A stretch of 64,000 nucleotides of DNA from Mycolicibacterium neoaurum VKM Ac-1815D (GCF_000317305.3 NC_023036.2:3038001-3102000), one strand, 5' to 3'. Numbered from the stretch's first letter, positions 46,585 through 55,922 are shown. Notes: a model not told the origin generated them from the letters alone. Program-made: numbers and translations.

Positions 46585-47523
46585 TCAGTTCGGCCTGATG
46601 CGACGCACCGCGGGGGTCGTCTTGCCGTCGTGCTTGTAGGCGACCTCTTCGAATGTGTCGACCAGGGTGGCCTCGGCCGGGGTCAAACGGTGTTCGGACA
46701 GATGGGCCAGCAGGATCCGGCGTGATGGAGCGCCCCGCAGTGGGATGACCTTGACGTCCTCGCGGAGGTTGGACAGCGCCAATCGGGGCGCCATCGACAC
46801 CCCGAGGTCGACGGCGACCATCGCCTGGGCCTCCTGGTAGTCGTTGGCGGCGAAGGCGACAGTGGGGGTGAAACCTGCGTTTTGGCAGGCCTTTTCGAGC
46901 GCGGCGCCGACCGGGTGATGATCCTCCCTGGTGATCCACTGCTCATCGGCGAGCTCGGCCATGTCCAGATACTCGCGATGGGCGAGGCGGTGGTTGACCG
47001 AGACCACCAGCGTCGGCGGATCCACCAACAGCTCGCGTACGACCAGTTCGCGATCGGTCACCGGCGCCCATTCGTAGTCCCACAGCAATGACAGTTCGAC
47101 CTCGCCGTTGTCGAGCATGGCGCGCAGTGCCGCGAATCGGGAACTGCGCACCGTGAGCTTCACGGCCGGATGTCTGGCCTTGTACAGCTTGACAACCTGG
47201 GGTAGCAGACTCGATCCGACAGTGGGGAAGGTACCGAGGCGGACGGTCCCGGATCGCAGACCGGCGATCTCGTCGAGCTCGCTGCGGGCCGCCTGCAGTT
47301 GGGTTTCGATCCGCTCGGCACGCCGCGCCAGCGCCGCACCCGCTTCGGTCAATCGCACACCCCGGGCATGGCGTTCCAGCAGTGGCTGACCGGCCTCGGC
47401 TTCCAGCTTCGCGATCTGCTGCGAAATCGCCGAGGTGGTGTAGCTCAGGCGGTTGGCGGCGGCTGTCAACGAGCCGGCTCGCACCACGTCGACCAGCAAT
47501 AACAACCGGCGAGGATCGAGCAT
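46585..47523 (-). CDS. LysR family transcriptional regulator
   Basis: This 312-residue LysR-type regulator has an N-terminal helix-turn-helix (about residues 1-60, SLTAAANRLSYTTSAISQQIAKLE) and a substrate-binding domain (about 90-295). ATG 47523 is preferred because GGAG lies 6 bases upstream; ATG 47535 would add four residues. It diverges from prpF copy 2 across 145 bp, so it probably activates prpF-ABC transcription with an organic-acid co-inducer, and possibly the permease gene on its other side. Confidence 0.9.
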   Translation of the reverse strand: MLDPRRLLLLVDVVRAGSLTAAANRLSYTTSAISQQIAKLEAEAGQPLLERHARGVRLTEAGAALARRAERIETQLQAARSELDEIAGLRSGTVRLGTFPTVGSSLLPQVVKLYKARHPAVKLTVRSSRFAALRAMLDNGEVELSLLWDYEWAPVTDRELVVRELLVDPPTLVVSVNHRLAHREYLDMAELADEQWITREDHHPVGAALEKACQNAGFTPTVAFAANDYQEAQAMVAVDLGVSMAPRLALSNLREDVKVIPLRGAPSRRILLAHLSEHRLTPAEATLVDTFEEVAYKHDGKTTPAVRRIRPN

Positions 47524-47555
47524 CCCCAGCTCCATTCAGTTCATCTAAAGGGTAA

Positions 47556-47580
47556 TCGAGATTTTCGTAATTGTACTCGA
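47556..47580. promoter_or_regulatory. Candidate LysR binding site
   Basis: TCGAG (47556-47560) and CTCGA (47576-47580) flank an AT-rich centre in the lysR-prpF divergent region, the kind of interrupted dyad used by LysR proteins. Arms are only 5 bp, so this is tentative. Confidence 0.35.
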
Positions 47581-47668
47581 CTCTGATGTGAGCCACGCTG
47601 AAGTCACAGCCAGGACGTGAGCGGCATCACCCTCTGCTCTGGCGCGTCGGCAGCGAGGAGAAAACGCC

Positions 47669-48814
47669 ATGACCAGTCTGTGGGGCACGTGGATGCGCGG
47701 CGGGACCAGCAAGTGCTGGCTCTTCAACGCCGTGGATGTGGATCCGTTGCTGCGGATTATCGATCTCGACGCGGTCCTGATCGCGGCATTCGGTTCCGAG
47801 GACCCCCGCCAACTCGACGGCGTCGGCGGGGGGACCTCGACGACCTCCAAGGCCGCGATCGTGCGACGCTCCCGCCTCGACGACGTCGATGTCGACTACC
47901 TGTTCGCGCAGGTGGCCATCGGCCGTCGCGCCGTCGAATGGGGAAGCAACTGCGGGAACTGTGCCACCGCGATCGGCCTGTACGCCCTGCAGACCGGGAT
48001 GGTGGCCGCCGCCCCGGAGACGACCGTCGTGCGGATGCGCAACCAGAACACCGGTGCCCGGCTGACCGCCCGGATCGCCACACCGGGCGGGATCATCCCC
48101 GCCGACGGTGATGCCGCGGTGCCGGGCACCAATGCACTCGGAGTCCCGGTATCGCTCACGTTCACCGATGTCGCGGCCAACCCGGACAGCGTGCTGCCCA
48201 CCGGCTCGGTGACCGATGTCATCGACGTCGGCGGTCACCGCTACCGCGGCACATTCGTCAATGCCGGCGCCCCGGCCGCGCTCTTTCGTGCCGCGGACTT
48301 CGACCTGACCGGCGCCGAGGGCAATGATCAGCTGGCCGAACGGCTACCGGTGCTCATCGAACTACGCCGGAAGGCCGCGCTGGCAATGGGTTTGGCCAAG
48401 CCAGGAGATCCCGTGCAGCACGCCGTGCCGAAGGTCGGCATCATCGGCGCCGCGGGTGACTACGTCACCACCGACGGCACATTCATCCCCGCCGGCGCCT
48501 ATGACGTGGCCGTCCGCATGGTGTCCATGCTCGCGCCGCACCCGGCGATCGGTCTCACCTCGGCCGTCGCCGTGTCCGCCGCGGCCGCGGTCCGCGGCAG
48601 CGTGGTGGCCGAGCAGCTCGCCGCCCACGTCGGCGGGACGCTGCGCCTGGGAACCGCGGCGGGGATCATCCCGGCCACGGTGACCACGACCGACATCGGT
48701 CTGCCCCGCGACGTATCCCTGCATCGGGCGGCCCGCCGGATCGCCAGGGCCGAATTGTTCCTCGCGGAATCGACACCCGCCTACGCCATGTCCGCACACC
48801 GCCCCAACCACTGA
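47669..48814 (+). CDS. PrpF-like isomerase (2-methylaconitate isomerase family), copy 2
   Basis: This 381-residue paralogue of the gene at 43699 is alike over its whole length: it shares GTWMRGGTSKCWLFNAVDVDP, the catalytic cysteine in GSNCGNCATAIGLYALQ and the C-terminal SMLAPHPAIGLTSAVAV. GAGGAG lies 8 bases upstream of the ATG. It is the first gene of an apparent operon with the ABC transporter genes that start 8 bp after its stop. The likely reaction is double-bond isomerisation of an imported tricarboxylate. Confidence 0.85.
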   Translation: MTSLWGTWMRGGTSKCWLFNAVDVDPLLRIIDLDAVLIAAFGSEDPRQLDGVGGGTSTTSKAAIVRRSRLDDVDVDYLFAQVAIGRRAVEWGSNCGNCATAIGLYALQTGMVAAAPETTVVRMRNQNTGARLTARIATPGGIIPADGDAAVPGTNALGVPVSLTFTDVAANPDSVLPTGSVTDVIDVGGHRYRGTFVNAGAPAALFRAADFDLTGAEGNDQLAERLPVLIELRRKAALAMGLAKPGDPVQHAVPKVGIIGAAGDYVTTDGTFIPAGAYDVAVRMVSMLAPHPAIGLTSAVAVSAAAAVRGSVVAEQLAAHVGGTLRLGTAAGIIPATVTTTDIGLPRDVSLHRAARRIARAELFLAESTPAYAMSAHRPNH

Positions 48815-48822
48815 AGGAAATC

Positions 48823-49938
48823 ATGAAAGTCACCATCGAGAACCTGACGTTGGCCTATCACGGCAACACCGTGGTCAAAGACCTGGACCTGGAGATCGCC
48901 GATGGCGAATCCCTGGTGCTGCTGGGGCAATCCGGTTGCGGTAAGACCAGCACCATGCGGTGTGTAGCCGGGCTGGAGACGCCGAGTATCGGCCGCATCA
49001 GCATCGGTGACCGCATTGTCCACGACAGCACGACGGGGCGATCTGTTCCGCCGCACAAGCGCAACGTCGGGATGGTCTTCCAGTCCTACGCGGTATGGCC
49101 GCATCGCACGGTCGCGCAGAATGTCGGGTTCGCGCTGAAGATGCAAAAGGTCGCGAAAAGCGAACTGGTGCAACGCGTCGACGAGGCGTTGCACCTGGTC
49201 GGTCTGGGCCACCTGGCCGACCGCGGCGCCAGCCAGCTCTCCGGTGGCCAGATGCAGCGTGTCGCGCTGGCCCGCAGCCTGGTCATGCGTCCAAGTGTGC
49301 TGATGCTCGACGAACCGCTGTCCAACCTCGACGCGCGGTTGCGGGAGCGGTTGCGGATGGAACTTCGCGAGCTGCAGTTGCGGCTCGGGCTGACCACGGT
49401 CTACGTCACACATGACCAGGTCGAGGCCTTCGCCCTCGCCGACCGCATCGCGTTGATGCAGCAGGGGCGCATAGTCCAGATCGGTTCCCCAGAACAGATA
49501 TACAAGAGCCCATCGTGTGCGTCGATCGCCGAATTCCTCGGTATCGGTAACATTTTCAATGTCACGGCCGCACCCGGTGCGCTGGACTGCACGCTGACCG
49601 AACATCCCGCAATCTCGGTGGTCGTCGACTCGGCACGCCAGTTCGACGGCCCCGCGATCGTCTGCCTGCGCCCGGAAGATCTGCTGGTCACCGGTCCCGC
49701 CGAACCGGCACCCGCCGGCCAGCACTGGCTCGGTCGCGTCGAGGTCGCCAGCTACCAGGGCGCGTCGATTCGCTACCGGGTGACCCTGGACAACGGACCC
49801 GAGATCGAGGCGGTCGCCACGGGTAACGGCAGCCCGGTCCTGGGTATCGGCGAACCGGCCGTGGTGACCGCGCGACCCGGTGCGGCCCAGCTACTGGTCG
49901 ACGACCGCACCGAGACACCCACGGCGGTGCCGGCATGA
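48823..49938 (+). CDS. ABC transporter ATPase (FbpC/PotA type)
   Basis: This 371-residue ATPase has Walker A GQSGCGKTS, signature LSGGQMQRVALARSL, Walker B LMLDEPLSNLD and switch VTHDQVEA, followed by a TOBE-type C-terminal domain (about residues 285-360). AAGGA lies 5 bases before the ATG. It follows prpF copy 2 by 8 bp and overlaps the permease start by 4 bp. The type is used for Fe3+, phosphonates, polyamines and carboxylates; the prpF linkage favours an organic acid, possibly a metal chelate. Confidence 0.87.
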   Translation: MKVTIENLTLAYHGNTVVKDLDLEIADGESLVLLGQSGCGKTSTMRCVAGLETPSIGRISIGDRIVHDSTTGRSVPPHKRNVGMVFQSYAVWPHRTVAQNVGFALKMQKVAKSELVQRVDEALHLVGLGHLADRGASQLSGGQMQRVALARSLVMRPSVLMLDEPLSNLDARLRERLRMELRELQLRLGLTTVYVTHDQVEAFALADRIALMQQGRIVQIGSPEQIYKSPSCASIAEFLGIGNIFNVTAAPGALDCTLTEHPAISVVVDSARQFDGPAIVCLRPEDLLVTGPAEPAPAGQHWLGRVEVASYQGASIRYRVTLDNGPEIEAVATGNGSPVLGIGEPAVVTARPGAAQLLVDDRTETPTAVPA

Positions 49939-51701
49939 GCGCGCCGACTACGAAGCGACCGCCCGCCACGACAGCCCCGGCGGCGCTCCGCGGCGCCGAG
50001 CCCCGCCGCCGCAAGCGGTCGGCGCGCCGTTCGCTTCCGGTGCTGGTGCAGCTCGCCGTCCTCACGGTCATCGTCCTGTGCCCGATGTTCTTCATCCTCG
50101 CCGGTGCGTTCAGCGCGAATACCGAGCGGGACAATCTCTTCGACTTCGGTCGCTTCACCCTCGACAATTTCGCGGTGCTGGGGTCGGGAACCGCGCGGAC
50201 GGCCCTGCTGAACTCGGCGGCCGTCGGGGTCGGGTCCTCCGTGGTCGCCCTGGTGATCGGCTGCCTGCTCGCCTTCCTGGCTGCCCGCACCGACATCCCT
50301 GGCCGCAAACTCATCTACGGCATCGCCATCATGCCGTTGTTCCTGCCGGCCCTGGTCGGAGCCCTGGCGTGGGCGCTGCTGGCCGGTCCGGCGACCGGCT
50401 ACCTCAACCTTGCCTTCGGCGCCGTCGGTCTTCCACACCTGATGGACATCTACAGCTTCACCGGAATGATCTTCGTCCTGGGCCTGTACTACGCGCCGTA
50501 TCCGTTTCTGATGGTGCACTCGGCGCTGTCGCTGATGAACCCCGATCTGGAGGATGCGGCCAGCCTCCATGGTGCGCCGGTACGGAAGATGCTGCGGGAG
50601 ATCACGTTTCCCTTGGTGATGCCTGCCGTGCTCGGCTCGGCCATCCTGGTCTTCGCGCTCACGGTCGAGAACTTCCCGGTTGCCCAGGTGATCGGCGTGC
50701 CGGGGGGAGTGGACACCTTGCCCACCCTGATCTACCGGCTCATGAACGCATCCCCGGCGCGATCCAACGATGCCGCTGCGGTGGCCGTCGTGCTGACCGT
50801 GCTGTTGGTCGTCGTGGTGGCGATGCAACAGCGTGCCATGGGCGGCAAGGAGTTCACGACGGTCAGCGGTAAAGGAGTCCGGGCGCGGCAGGTGTCTCTT
50901 CGACGCTGGCGACTGCCCGCCGCGATGTTCGCGTGGAGCTATTTCGTCCTGGCTGTACTGCTGCCCGTCGGCGCCTTGATCATCGCTGCCATGCAGACCA
51001 GTCCGTACGTCGCCGATCTCGGTCAGCTCGCCCGCCCGGGTGCGTTGTCGCTGTGGAACATGGGCCAGACCCTGCAGAGCACCGATTTCCACCAGGTTGT
51101 GGTCAACAGCGTGGTGGTCGGGGTGGCCACCGCGGCGATCGGCACCGCGCTGTGCTTCGCGCTGGCGTACACGCGCTATCGGACCCAGGCGCCGGGCCGC
51201 AAACTGCTGGAGTACGTGGCGATGCTGCCACTGGCGGTCCCGGCGATCGTGTTGGGCCTCGGTCTGTTGTGGACGTGGCTGGCACTACCGGTACCCGTGT
51301 ACGGCACGCTGGCGGTGCTCGTCATCGCGTTCGTGGCGGTGTTCCTGCCACAGGGCTATCGGGGGGTTTCCGCCTCGATCATCCAGTTGGACAAGGACCT
51401 CGAGGACAGTGCCGTGATGCTCGGCGCGCGTCGGCACCGCGCCATCACCTTCGTCACCGCTCCGCTGCTGAGGGTGGGCCTTTCTTCGACCTTCCTCCTG
51501 CTGATGATGCTGGCCATGCGCGAGCTGACCGCGGCGCTGTTCCTGTTCACCTCCGATACCCGGTTGTTGTCCATCGCGATCTTCGACGCCTACGACAACG
51601 GGTCATTTCAGTCAGCGGCGGAGCTCAGCCTGCTCTACTGCGCCGTCATCGGTGTGCTCGCAGTCCTGGCGCGCCGCTTCGGATCCAAGGAGATCTCATG
51701 A
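49935..51701 (+). CDS. ABC transporter permease with two fused permease domains (FbpB type)
   Basis: This 588-residue membrane protein has 12 hydrophobic helices, made of two similar six-helix halves, each with a coupling loop: NPDLEDAASLHGAPVRKMLREI in the first and DKDLEDSAVMLGARRHRAI in the second. One gene thus supplies both halves of the channel, as in FbpB and SfuB. A polar 35-residue N terminus precedes helix 1. It overlaps the ATPase gene before it and the binding-protein gene after it by 4 bp each. Confidence 0.87.
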   Translation: MSAPTTKRPPATTAPAALRGAEPRRRKRSARRSLPVLVQLAVLTVIVLCPMFFILAGAFSANTERDNLFDFGRFTLDNFAVLGSGTARTALLNSAAVGVGSSVVALVIGCLLAFLAARTDIPGRKLIYGIAIMPLFLPALVGALAWALLAGPATGYLNLAFGAVGLPHLMDIYSFTGMIFVLGLYYAPYPFLMVHSALSLMNPDLEDAASLHGAPVRKMLREITFPLVMPAVLGSAILVFALTVENFPVAQVIGVPGGVDTLPTLIYRLMNASPARSNDAAAVAVVLTVLLVVVVAMQQRAMGGKEFTTVSGKGVRARQVSLRRWRLPAAMFAWSYFVLAVLLPVGALIIAAMQTSPYVADLGQLARPGALSLWNMGQTLQSTDFHQVVVNSVVVGVATAAIGTALCFALAYTRYRTQAPGRKLLEYVAMLPLAVPAIVLGLGLLWTWLALPVPVYGTLAVLVIAFVAVFLPQGYRGVSASIIQLDKDLEDSAVMLGARRHRAITFVTAPLLRVGLSSTFLLLMMLAMRELTAALFLFTSDTRLLSIAIFDAYDNGSFQSAAELSLLYCAVIGVLAVLARRFGSKEIS

Positions 51702-52807
51702 GATCGATCATCCGTCTCGTCATCGGACTCGTCTCCGCGACAACGGTATTGGCGGCCTGTACACCGCCGCCGCCCGCTCCGGACCTGACCAGGCCTGCCG
51801 CGTCGGTCTCGCGCGATTCGGCGTTGGTGATCGACGGTGAGCAGATCGCCGATCCGGATCTCTGGGCCGCTGCACAGAAGGATGGTCAGATCACCCTGTA
51901 CAGCGGGTGGACGGCCGACAGCGAGGCCGCATTGCTCGATCAGTTCGAGGCGGATACCGGCCTTGAGGTGAAATTGATCCGGCTCACCCCGAATCGCCTG
52001 TACGAGCGGATCGTTGCCGAACATGGTGCTGGCAAGTTCAATGCAGATGTGGTGCGCATCTCCGATGCCGGCTTTGTCTCCGGACTCAGCCGACGCGGTG
52101 TGTTCCAGCCGTACACGCCACCCACCGCGACGAATCTGCGCCCCGACGTCGTCTTCGACGACGGCAGCTACTACCGCACGTTCAACCCGATCTATACCTT
52201 CGGCTACAACACCGCGCTGGTGGATCCGGCTGACGCGCCGACGAGTTGGAAGGATCTTCTCAACGACCGATGGAACGGCAAGCTCGGCATCGCCCAAGCC
52301 GGTGCCGGTGGCAGCGCTCTGGCGTTGACCCGTTTTCAGCGTGATGTGCTCGGCGATCAGTATCTGCGCGAGTATGCCGGGGAAACAAGGGTGTTCGATT
52401 CCCTCGGCGCCGAGCTGGACAGCCTGGCCCGCGGGGAGATCGATGCGGGCACCGTCGTGGTCAGCAGTGTGAACATCGCCGCCAACGAGAATGCCCCGGT
52501 CACCTTCGTCGTCCCCGACGAGGGGGTTACCGCCTACGACTACTACACCGGGGTGGCCTCGACCGCGACGCACCTGGCCGCGGCGAAGGTGTTCCTGAAC
52601 TGGAATCTTTCCCAGCGCGGCCAGAACGTGTTGCGCGACATCGGTGAATACTCCGTCCGCGACGACGTGGCGGCCCCCAATGTGCGAGGTGTCCAGCTGC
52701 CGGACTTCGATGATCCGCGCGTGCACCGCATCACCCCGGCAGAGGCGACCGCGTGGTCTGAGCAGGACCAGCGGGCGTGGAATGCCATCTTCGGATACAA
52801 CGAATAG
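51698..52807 (+). CDS. ABC transporter substrate-binding lipoprotein (FbpA-like)
   Basis: This 369-residue extracellular binding protein has a signal peptide ending in the lipobox LAACT (cysteine at about residue 20), a proline-rich linker, then the binding domain starting ITLYSGWTADSEAAL. It resembles FbpA/AfuA-type proteins; the adjacent tyrosines in DGSYYRTFNP are reminiscent of the iron ligands but not proof. ATG 51698 overlaps the permease stop. It is the last gene of the prpF-ABC operon and is followed by a hairpin with a T-run. Confidence 0.87.
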   Translation: MRSIIRLVIGLVSATTVLAACTPPPPAPDLTRPAASVSRDSALVIDGEQIADPDLWAAAQKDGQITLYSGWTADSEAALLDQFEADTGLEVKLIRLTPNRLYERIVAEHGAGKFNADVVRISDAGFVSGLSRRGVFQPYTPPTATNLRPDVVFDDGSYYRTFNPIYTFGYNTALVDPADAPTSWKDLLNDRWNGKLGIAQAGAGGSALALTRFQRDVLGDQYLREYAGETRVFDSLGAELDSLARGEIDAGTVVVSSVNIAANENAPVTFVVPDEGVTAYDYYTGVASTATHLAAAKVFLNWNLSQRGQNVLRDIGEYSVRDDVAAPNVRGVQLPDFDDPRVHRITPAEATAWSEQDQRAWNAIFGYNE

Positions 52808-52811
52808 AACG

Positions 52812-52832
52812 GCGGCGAGTCGCCGCAGTTTT
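52812..52832 (+). terminator. Intrinsic terminator after the prpF-ABC operon
   Basis: GCGGC and GCCGC form the stem (extendable to GCGGCGA/TCGCCGC), followed by AGTTTT. It lies 4 bp after the stop codon of the binding-protein gene. Confidence 0.65.
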
Positions 52833-52867
52833 GCTCCTGAGCAGGTCCCCAACCCGTAGTGTGACAA

Positions 52868-52896
52868 CCCGGGTCCGCCGCGTGGGCGGACCCGGG
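52868..52896. terminator. Second strong hairpin upstream of the GAF-EAL gene
   Basis: A perfect 12-bp stem, CCCGGGTCCGCC pairing with GGCGGACCCGGG, closes on GCGTG. It is 36 bp beyond the first terminator and 80 bp before the next gene. It may be a backup terminator or part of the 5' region of the GAF-EAL gene. Confidence 0.5.
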
Positions 52897-52976
52897 CAGA
52901 GTTTGATCGCGATGCCACCTGTTCGGGGGGTGAGGGGTTTCACGATGTATGTCCCACGCCCGTTCGAGGCGATCAG

Positions 52977-54299
52977 GTGGCAATCACGTGTCGGGCACGG
53001 AATCGCGCGATGCGCAATCTGATCGCGGCGATCAATGCGTCCATTGATCCGGCGGCGTTGACCCGCCGGATCACCGAACAGATGTGCCTGTTCACCCCGA
53101 AAGCCGATGGCGCGGCCGTCAGCATCCTGGCGCCCAGCGACGAGTTCGTCGTGGTATCGGCCTTCGGTGTCGTGGAATCGTTGCTCGGCCTGCGCCTGCC
53201 GGTGGCCGGGACATTCCAGGGAATGGCGGTGGCCACCGGACGACCACAGCTCAGTGACGACGCACCCAACGATCCCGCCGTGACCGCCGAGGTGCGCGCC
53301 ATCGGAGCGCGGCTGGGATTGCGCACCCTCGCCGTCTTTCCGCTGCGCCATCGCGATACCGCCATCGGCGCGCTGTCGATGACCTCCACACAACCGGGCC
53401 GATTCGACGAGCGTGATATCGCGGCGATGGCCGCGGCGAGCACGTTCATCTCGGGACTGATCAGCGCCCACACCGAGCTCTCTGCGCTGCTGGACGCGTT
53501 TCTGGTGGACCCGAACCTGCCGGACGACTCCACCACACGGTTCCTGGCCTCGGTATTGCTTCCCGATATGGCGCGCGAGGACCGATTGCATCAGCGACTG
53601 GACGCCGTGCTGGCAGATCCGGCCAACCTGGACATCGTGTTCCAGCCGATCGTCGATCTGAACACCGGGGGCGTCACCGGCTTCGAAGGATTGTGCCGAT
53701 TCCCGACCGACGGCGAGTTGACCCCGAAACAGTGGTTCGATGTCGCACGCCGCCTCGGCCGGAGTCTCAGTTTGGAACTGGCGGCGCTGCGACGCCTGCT
53801 GGTCAACGCCGAGGATCTTCCACCGGCGTCCTTCGTGGCCGCCAATCTCAGTCCGGTGACGGCGATGAACCCTACGGTGCAAGAACTCCTGGTCTCGGTG
53901 CCGCGGCCGCTGGTTGTCGAGATCACCGAACACGAGCCGTTCCCGGACGACCTCGCCGAAGCGCTGAAACCGTTGCGGGAAGCAGGGATCCGCCTCGCCA
54001 TCGACGACGCGGGTGCGGGTTTCGCGAGCTTCAACCAGTTGTTGCGCCTCCGTCCGGACATCATCAAGATCGACGGAGATCTCACCTCGGGCATCGCCAC
54101 CGACCCGGTCCGGCGTGCGCTGGCATCGTCGATCGTGCGGCTGGGCAATGAATTGAACGCCGTGACGGTCTCCGAAGCGGTCGAGGATCCCCAGCAGTTG
54201 GGCACCCTTCGCGACCTCGGGGTGGACCTGGGCCAGGGGTACCTGTTCGGGCGTCCGGTCGCCTACCGTGCCGGCGGACCCGTGACGATGTCGGGATGA
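52977..54299 (+). CDS. GAF-EAL domain protein (putative cyclic di-GMP phosphodiesterase)
   Basis: The 440-residue protein has a GAF sensor domain (about residues 15-165) and an EAL domain (about 205-430). The EAL motif reads EGL (GFEGLCRF) and DDFG reads DDAG, but the metal and general-base residues are present: N in FVAANLSP, E in VVEITEHE, DD in LAIDDAG, K in IIKIDGD and E in SEAVED. It may therefore still cleave cyclic di-GMP under control of a small molecule bound by GAF. GTG 52977 is the first start; ATG 53010 is an alternative. Confidence 0.82.
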   Translation: MAITCRARNRAMRNLIAAINASIDPAALTRRITEQMCLFTPKADGAAVSILAPSDEFVVVSAFGVVESLLGLRLPVAGTFQGMAVATGRPQLSDDAPNDPAVTAEVRAIGARLGLRTLAVFPLRHRDTAIGALSMTSTQPGRFDERDIAAMAAASTFISGLISAHTELSALLDAFLVDPNLPDDSTTRFLASVLLPDMAREDRLHQRLDAVLADPANLDIVFQPIVDLNTGGVTGFEGLCRFPTDGELTPKQWFDVARRLGRSLSLELAALRRLLVNAEDLPPASFVAANLSPVTAMNPTVQELLVSVPRPLVVEITEHEPFPDDLAEALKPLREAGIRLAIDDAGAGFASFNQLLRLRPDIIKIDGDLTSGIATDPVRRALASSIVRLGNELNAVTVSEAVEDPQQLGTLRDLGVDLGQGYLFGRPVAYRAGGPVTMSG

Positions 54300-54305
54300 A
54301 CCGTG

Positions 54306-55682
54306 CTACACCCCGCCGCGGCGCAGCATCCGGCCGTGTGGGTTCGTGAAGTCGATCTTCTTGCCGCGCAGCCAGGTGCTCGTGACGACCCCGGCGAGTG
54401 CCCGCCCGTCATAGGGGCTGACCGGATTCTTGTGGTGCAGCTTGTGGACGTCGACAACCTGCGCGGAGTCCGGTTCGAAAATGGCGAAGTCGGCGTCGTA
54501 ACCGAGTGCGATCTTGCCCTTGGTGTTCAGTCCCGCCAATGCGGCGGGTTTGGCGGCCATCCAGTCCAGGACCTGGGTCAGCTCGATACCGCGGCGCTTG
54601 GCCTCGGTCCAGATGAGCGACAGGCCGAGCTGCAGTGAGGCGACCCCGCCCCACGCGATACCGAAGTCGCCGTTCTCGACATCCTTCAGATCGATCGTCG
54701 ACGGCGAATGGTCGGAGACGATGCAGTCGATCGTGCCGTCGAGCAGCCCCTGCCACAGCAGTTCCCTATTCGACGCCTCGCGGATCGGTGGGCAGCACTT
54801 GAAGGCCGTCGCGCCGTTCGGGATCTCCTCGGCCAGCAGTGTCAGATAGTGAGGGCAGGTCTCCACCGTGATCTTGACGCCGTCCCGCTTCGCTGTCGCG
54901 AGCATCGGCAGCGCGTCGGAGGAGGACAGATGCAGGATATGGGCGCGCACACCGGTCCAGCGGGCGCGTTCGATCACCTCGGCGATCGCGACGTTCTCGG
55001 CGCCACGGGGACGGGAGGCGAGGAACCTTTCGTACTTGTTGCCCTCGGCAGACGGGGCGCGATCGATGGCGCGGGAGTCTTCGGCGTGCACGATCATCAT
55101 GGAGTCGAAACCGGCCAGCACGGCCATGTCCTTTTCCATCTCATCGGCGTCGAGGTGGGGGAACTCATCGACACCCGAGTGCAGCAGGAAGCATTTGAAG
55201 CCGAAGACACCGTCGTCGTGCAGACCCCGCAGGTCGTCGGTGTTACCGGGGATGGCGCCACCCCAGAATCCGACGTCGATGTGGGTCTTTCCGGAAGCCG
55301 CCGCCCGCTTGGCGTTGAGCGCCTCTACATTGACCGTCGGCGGAATCGAGTTCAGCGGCATATCGATCAAGGTGGTCACGCCACCGGCCGCGGCGGCGCG
55401 GGTCGCGGAGTCGAAGCCCTCCCACTCGGTGCGACCCGGCTCGTTGACGTGCACGTGGGTATCGACCAAGCCGGGGATCATCACCTGCTCGTCGGTCAGT
55501 TCGATGATCTCGGTGGCGGTGAGGCCGCTGCCCAGCGGTTCGATCGCGACGATACGGCCGTCGCGGATACCGATCTCGCGCGCCACGATGCCCGCGGTCG
55601 TCAAGGTGCGTTCACCACGGACCACCAGGTCGTATTCGGGCCGATCCGACGGTGGGGGCGTGTCGTCAGCGATCGAAGTCAT
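54306..55682 (-). CDS. allB: Allantoinase
   Basis: It hydrolyses allantoin to allantoate. The 458-residue amidohydrolase has the binuclear metal site of the family: DTHVHVNEPGRTEWEGF (HxH), the carboxylated lysine in FGFKCFLLHSG, later histidines including ILHLSSSDAL, and the aspartate in VSDHSPST. It starts at ATG 55682 and faces the permease gene across 240 bp that hold two copies of the ureide motif. It ends 6 bp from the convergent GAF-EAL gene. Confidence 0.95.
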   Translation of the reverse strand: MTSIADDTPPPSDRPEYDLVVRGERTLTTAGIVAREIGIRDGRIVAIEPLGSGLTATEIIELTDEQVMIPGLVDTHVHVNEPGRTEWEGFDSATRAAAAGGVTTLIDMPLNSIPPTVNVEALNAKRAAASGKTHIDVGFWGGAIPGNTDDLRGLHDDGVFGFKCFLLHSGVDEFPHLDADEMEKDMAVLAGFDSMMIVHAEDSRAIDRAPSAEGNKYERFLASRPRGAENVAIAEVIERARWTGVRAHILHLSSSDALPMLATAKRDGVKITVETCPHYLTLLAEEIPNGATAFKCCPPIREASNRELLWQGLLDGTIDCIVSDHSPSTIDLKDVENGDFGIAWGGVASLQLGLSLIWTEAKRRGIELTQVLDWMAAKPAALAGLNTKGKIALGYDADFAIFEPDSAQVVDVHKLHHKNPVSPYDGRALAGVVTSTWLRGKKIDFTNPHGRMLRRGGV

Positions 55683-55723
55683 CGGCAGCTCTCCATAGCG
55701 AGGAACATACGTCCTCGATCAAA

Positions 55724-55738
55724 TTCCTCATTGTGGAA
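55724..55738. promoter_or_regulatory. Ureide-regulon motif upstream of allB
   Basis: TTCCTCATTGTGGAA, one of four similar 15-bp palindromes in the promoters of the ureide cluster. It is 41 bp upstream of the allB start codon. Read on the minus strand it is TTCCACAATGAGGAA. Confidence 0.6.
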
Positions 55739-55854
55739 GTAAGGCTCCATCGTAGTGCGAGGTTAGATGTGAGCGCCGACACAGTCAATTGCGACCGAAG
55801 GCTTGACACACGGTGTCCACATACGCGTTACTTATGAAATCTGTGGAATCTTTT

Positions 55855-55869
55855 TTCCGCACAGTGGAA
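55855..55869. promoter_or_regulatory. Ureide-regulon motif upstream of the permease gene
   Basis: TTCCGCACAGTGGAA lies 53 bp upstream of the permease ATG at 55923. A further half-site, TGTGGAA, lies just upstream at 55842-55848, and TTGACA at 55803-55808 could be a -35 element for the permease promoter. Confidence 0.6.
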
Positions 55870-55922
55870 TTCTGGCGGCGACGTCCCAGGCGTCGGCGCT
55901 CCTACCGTGACAGGCGTATCCC

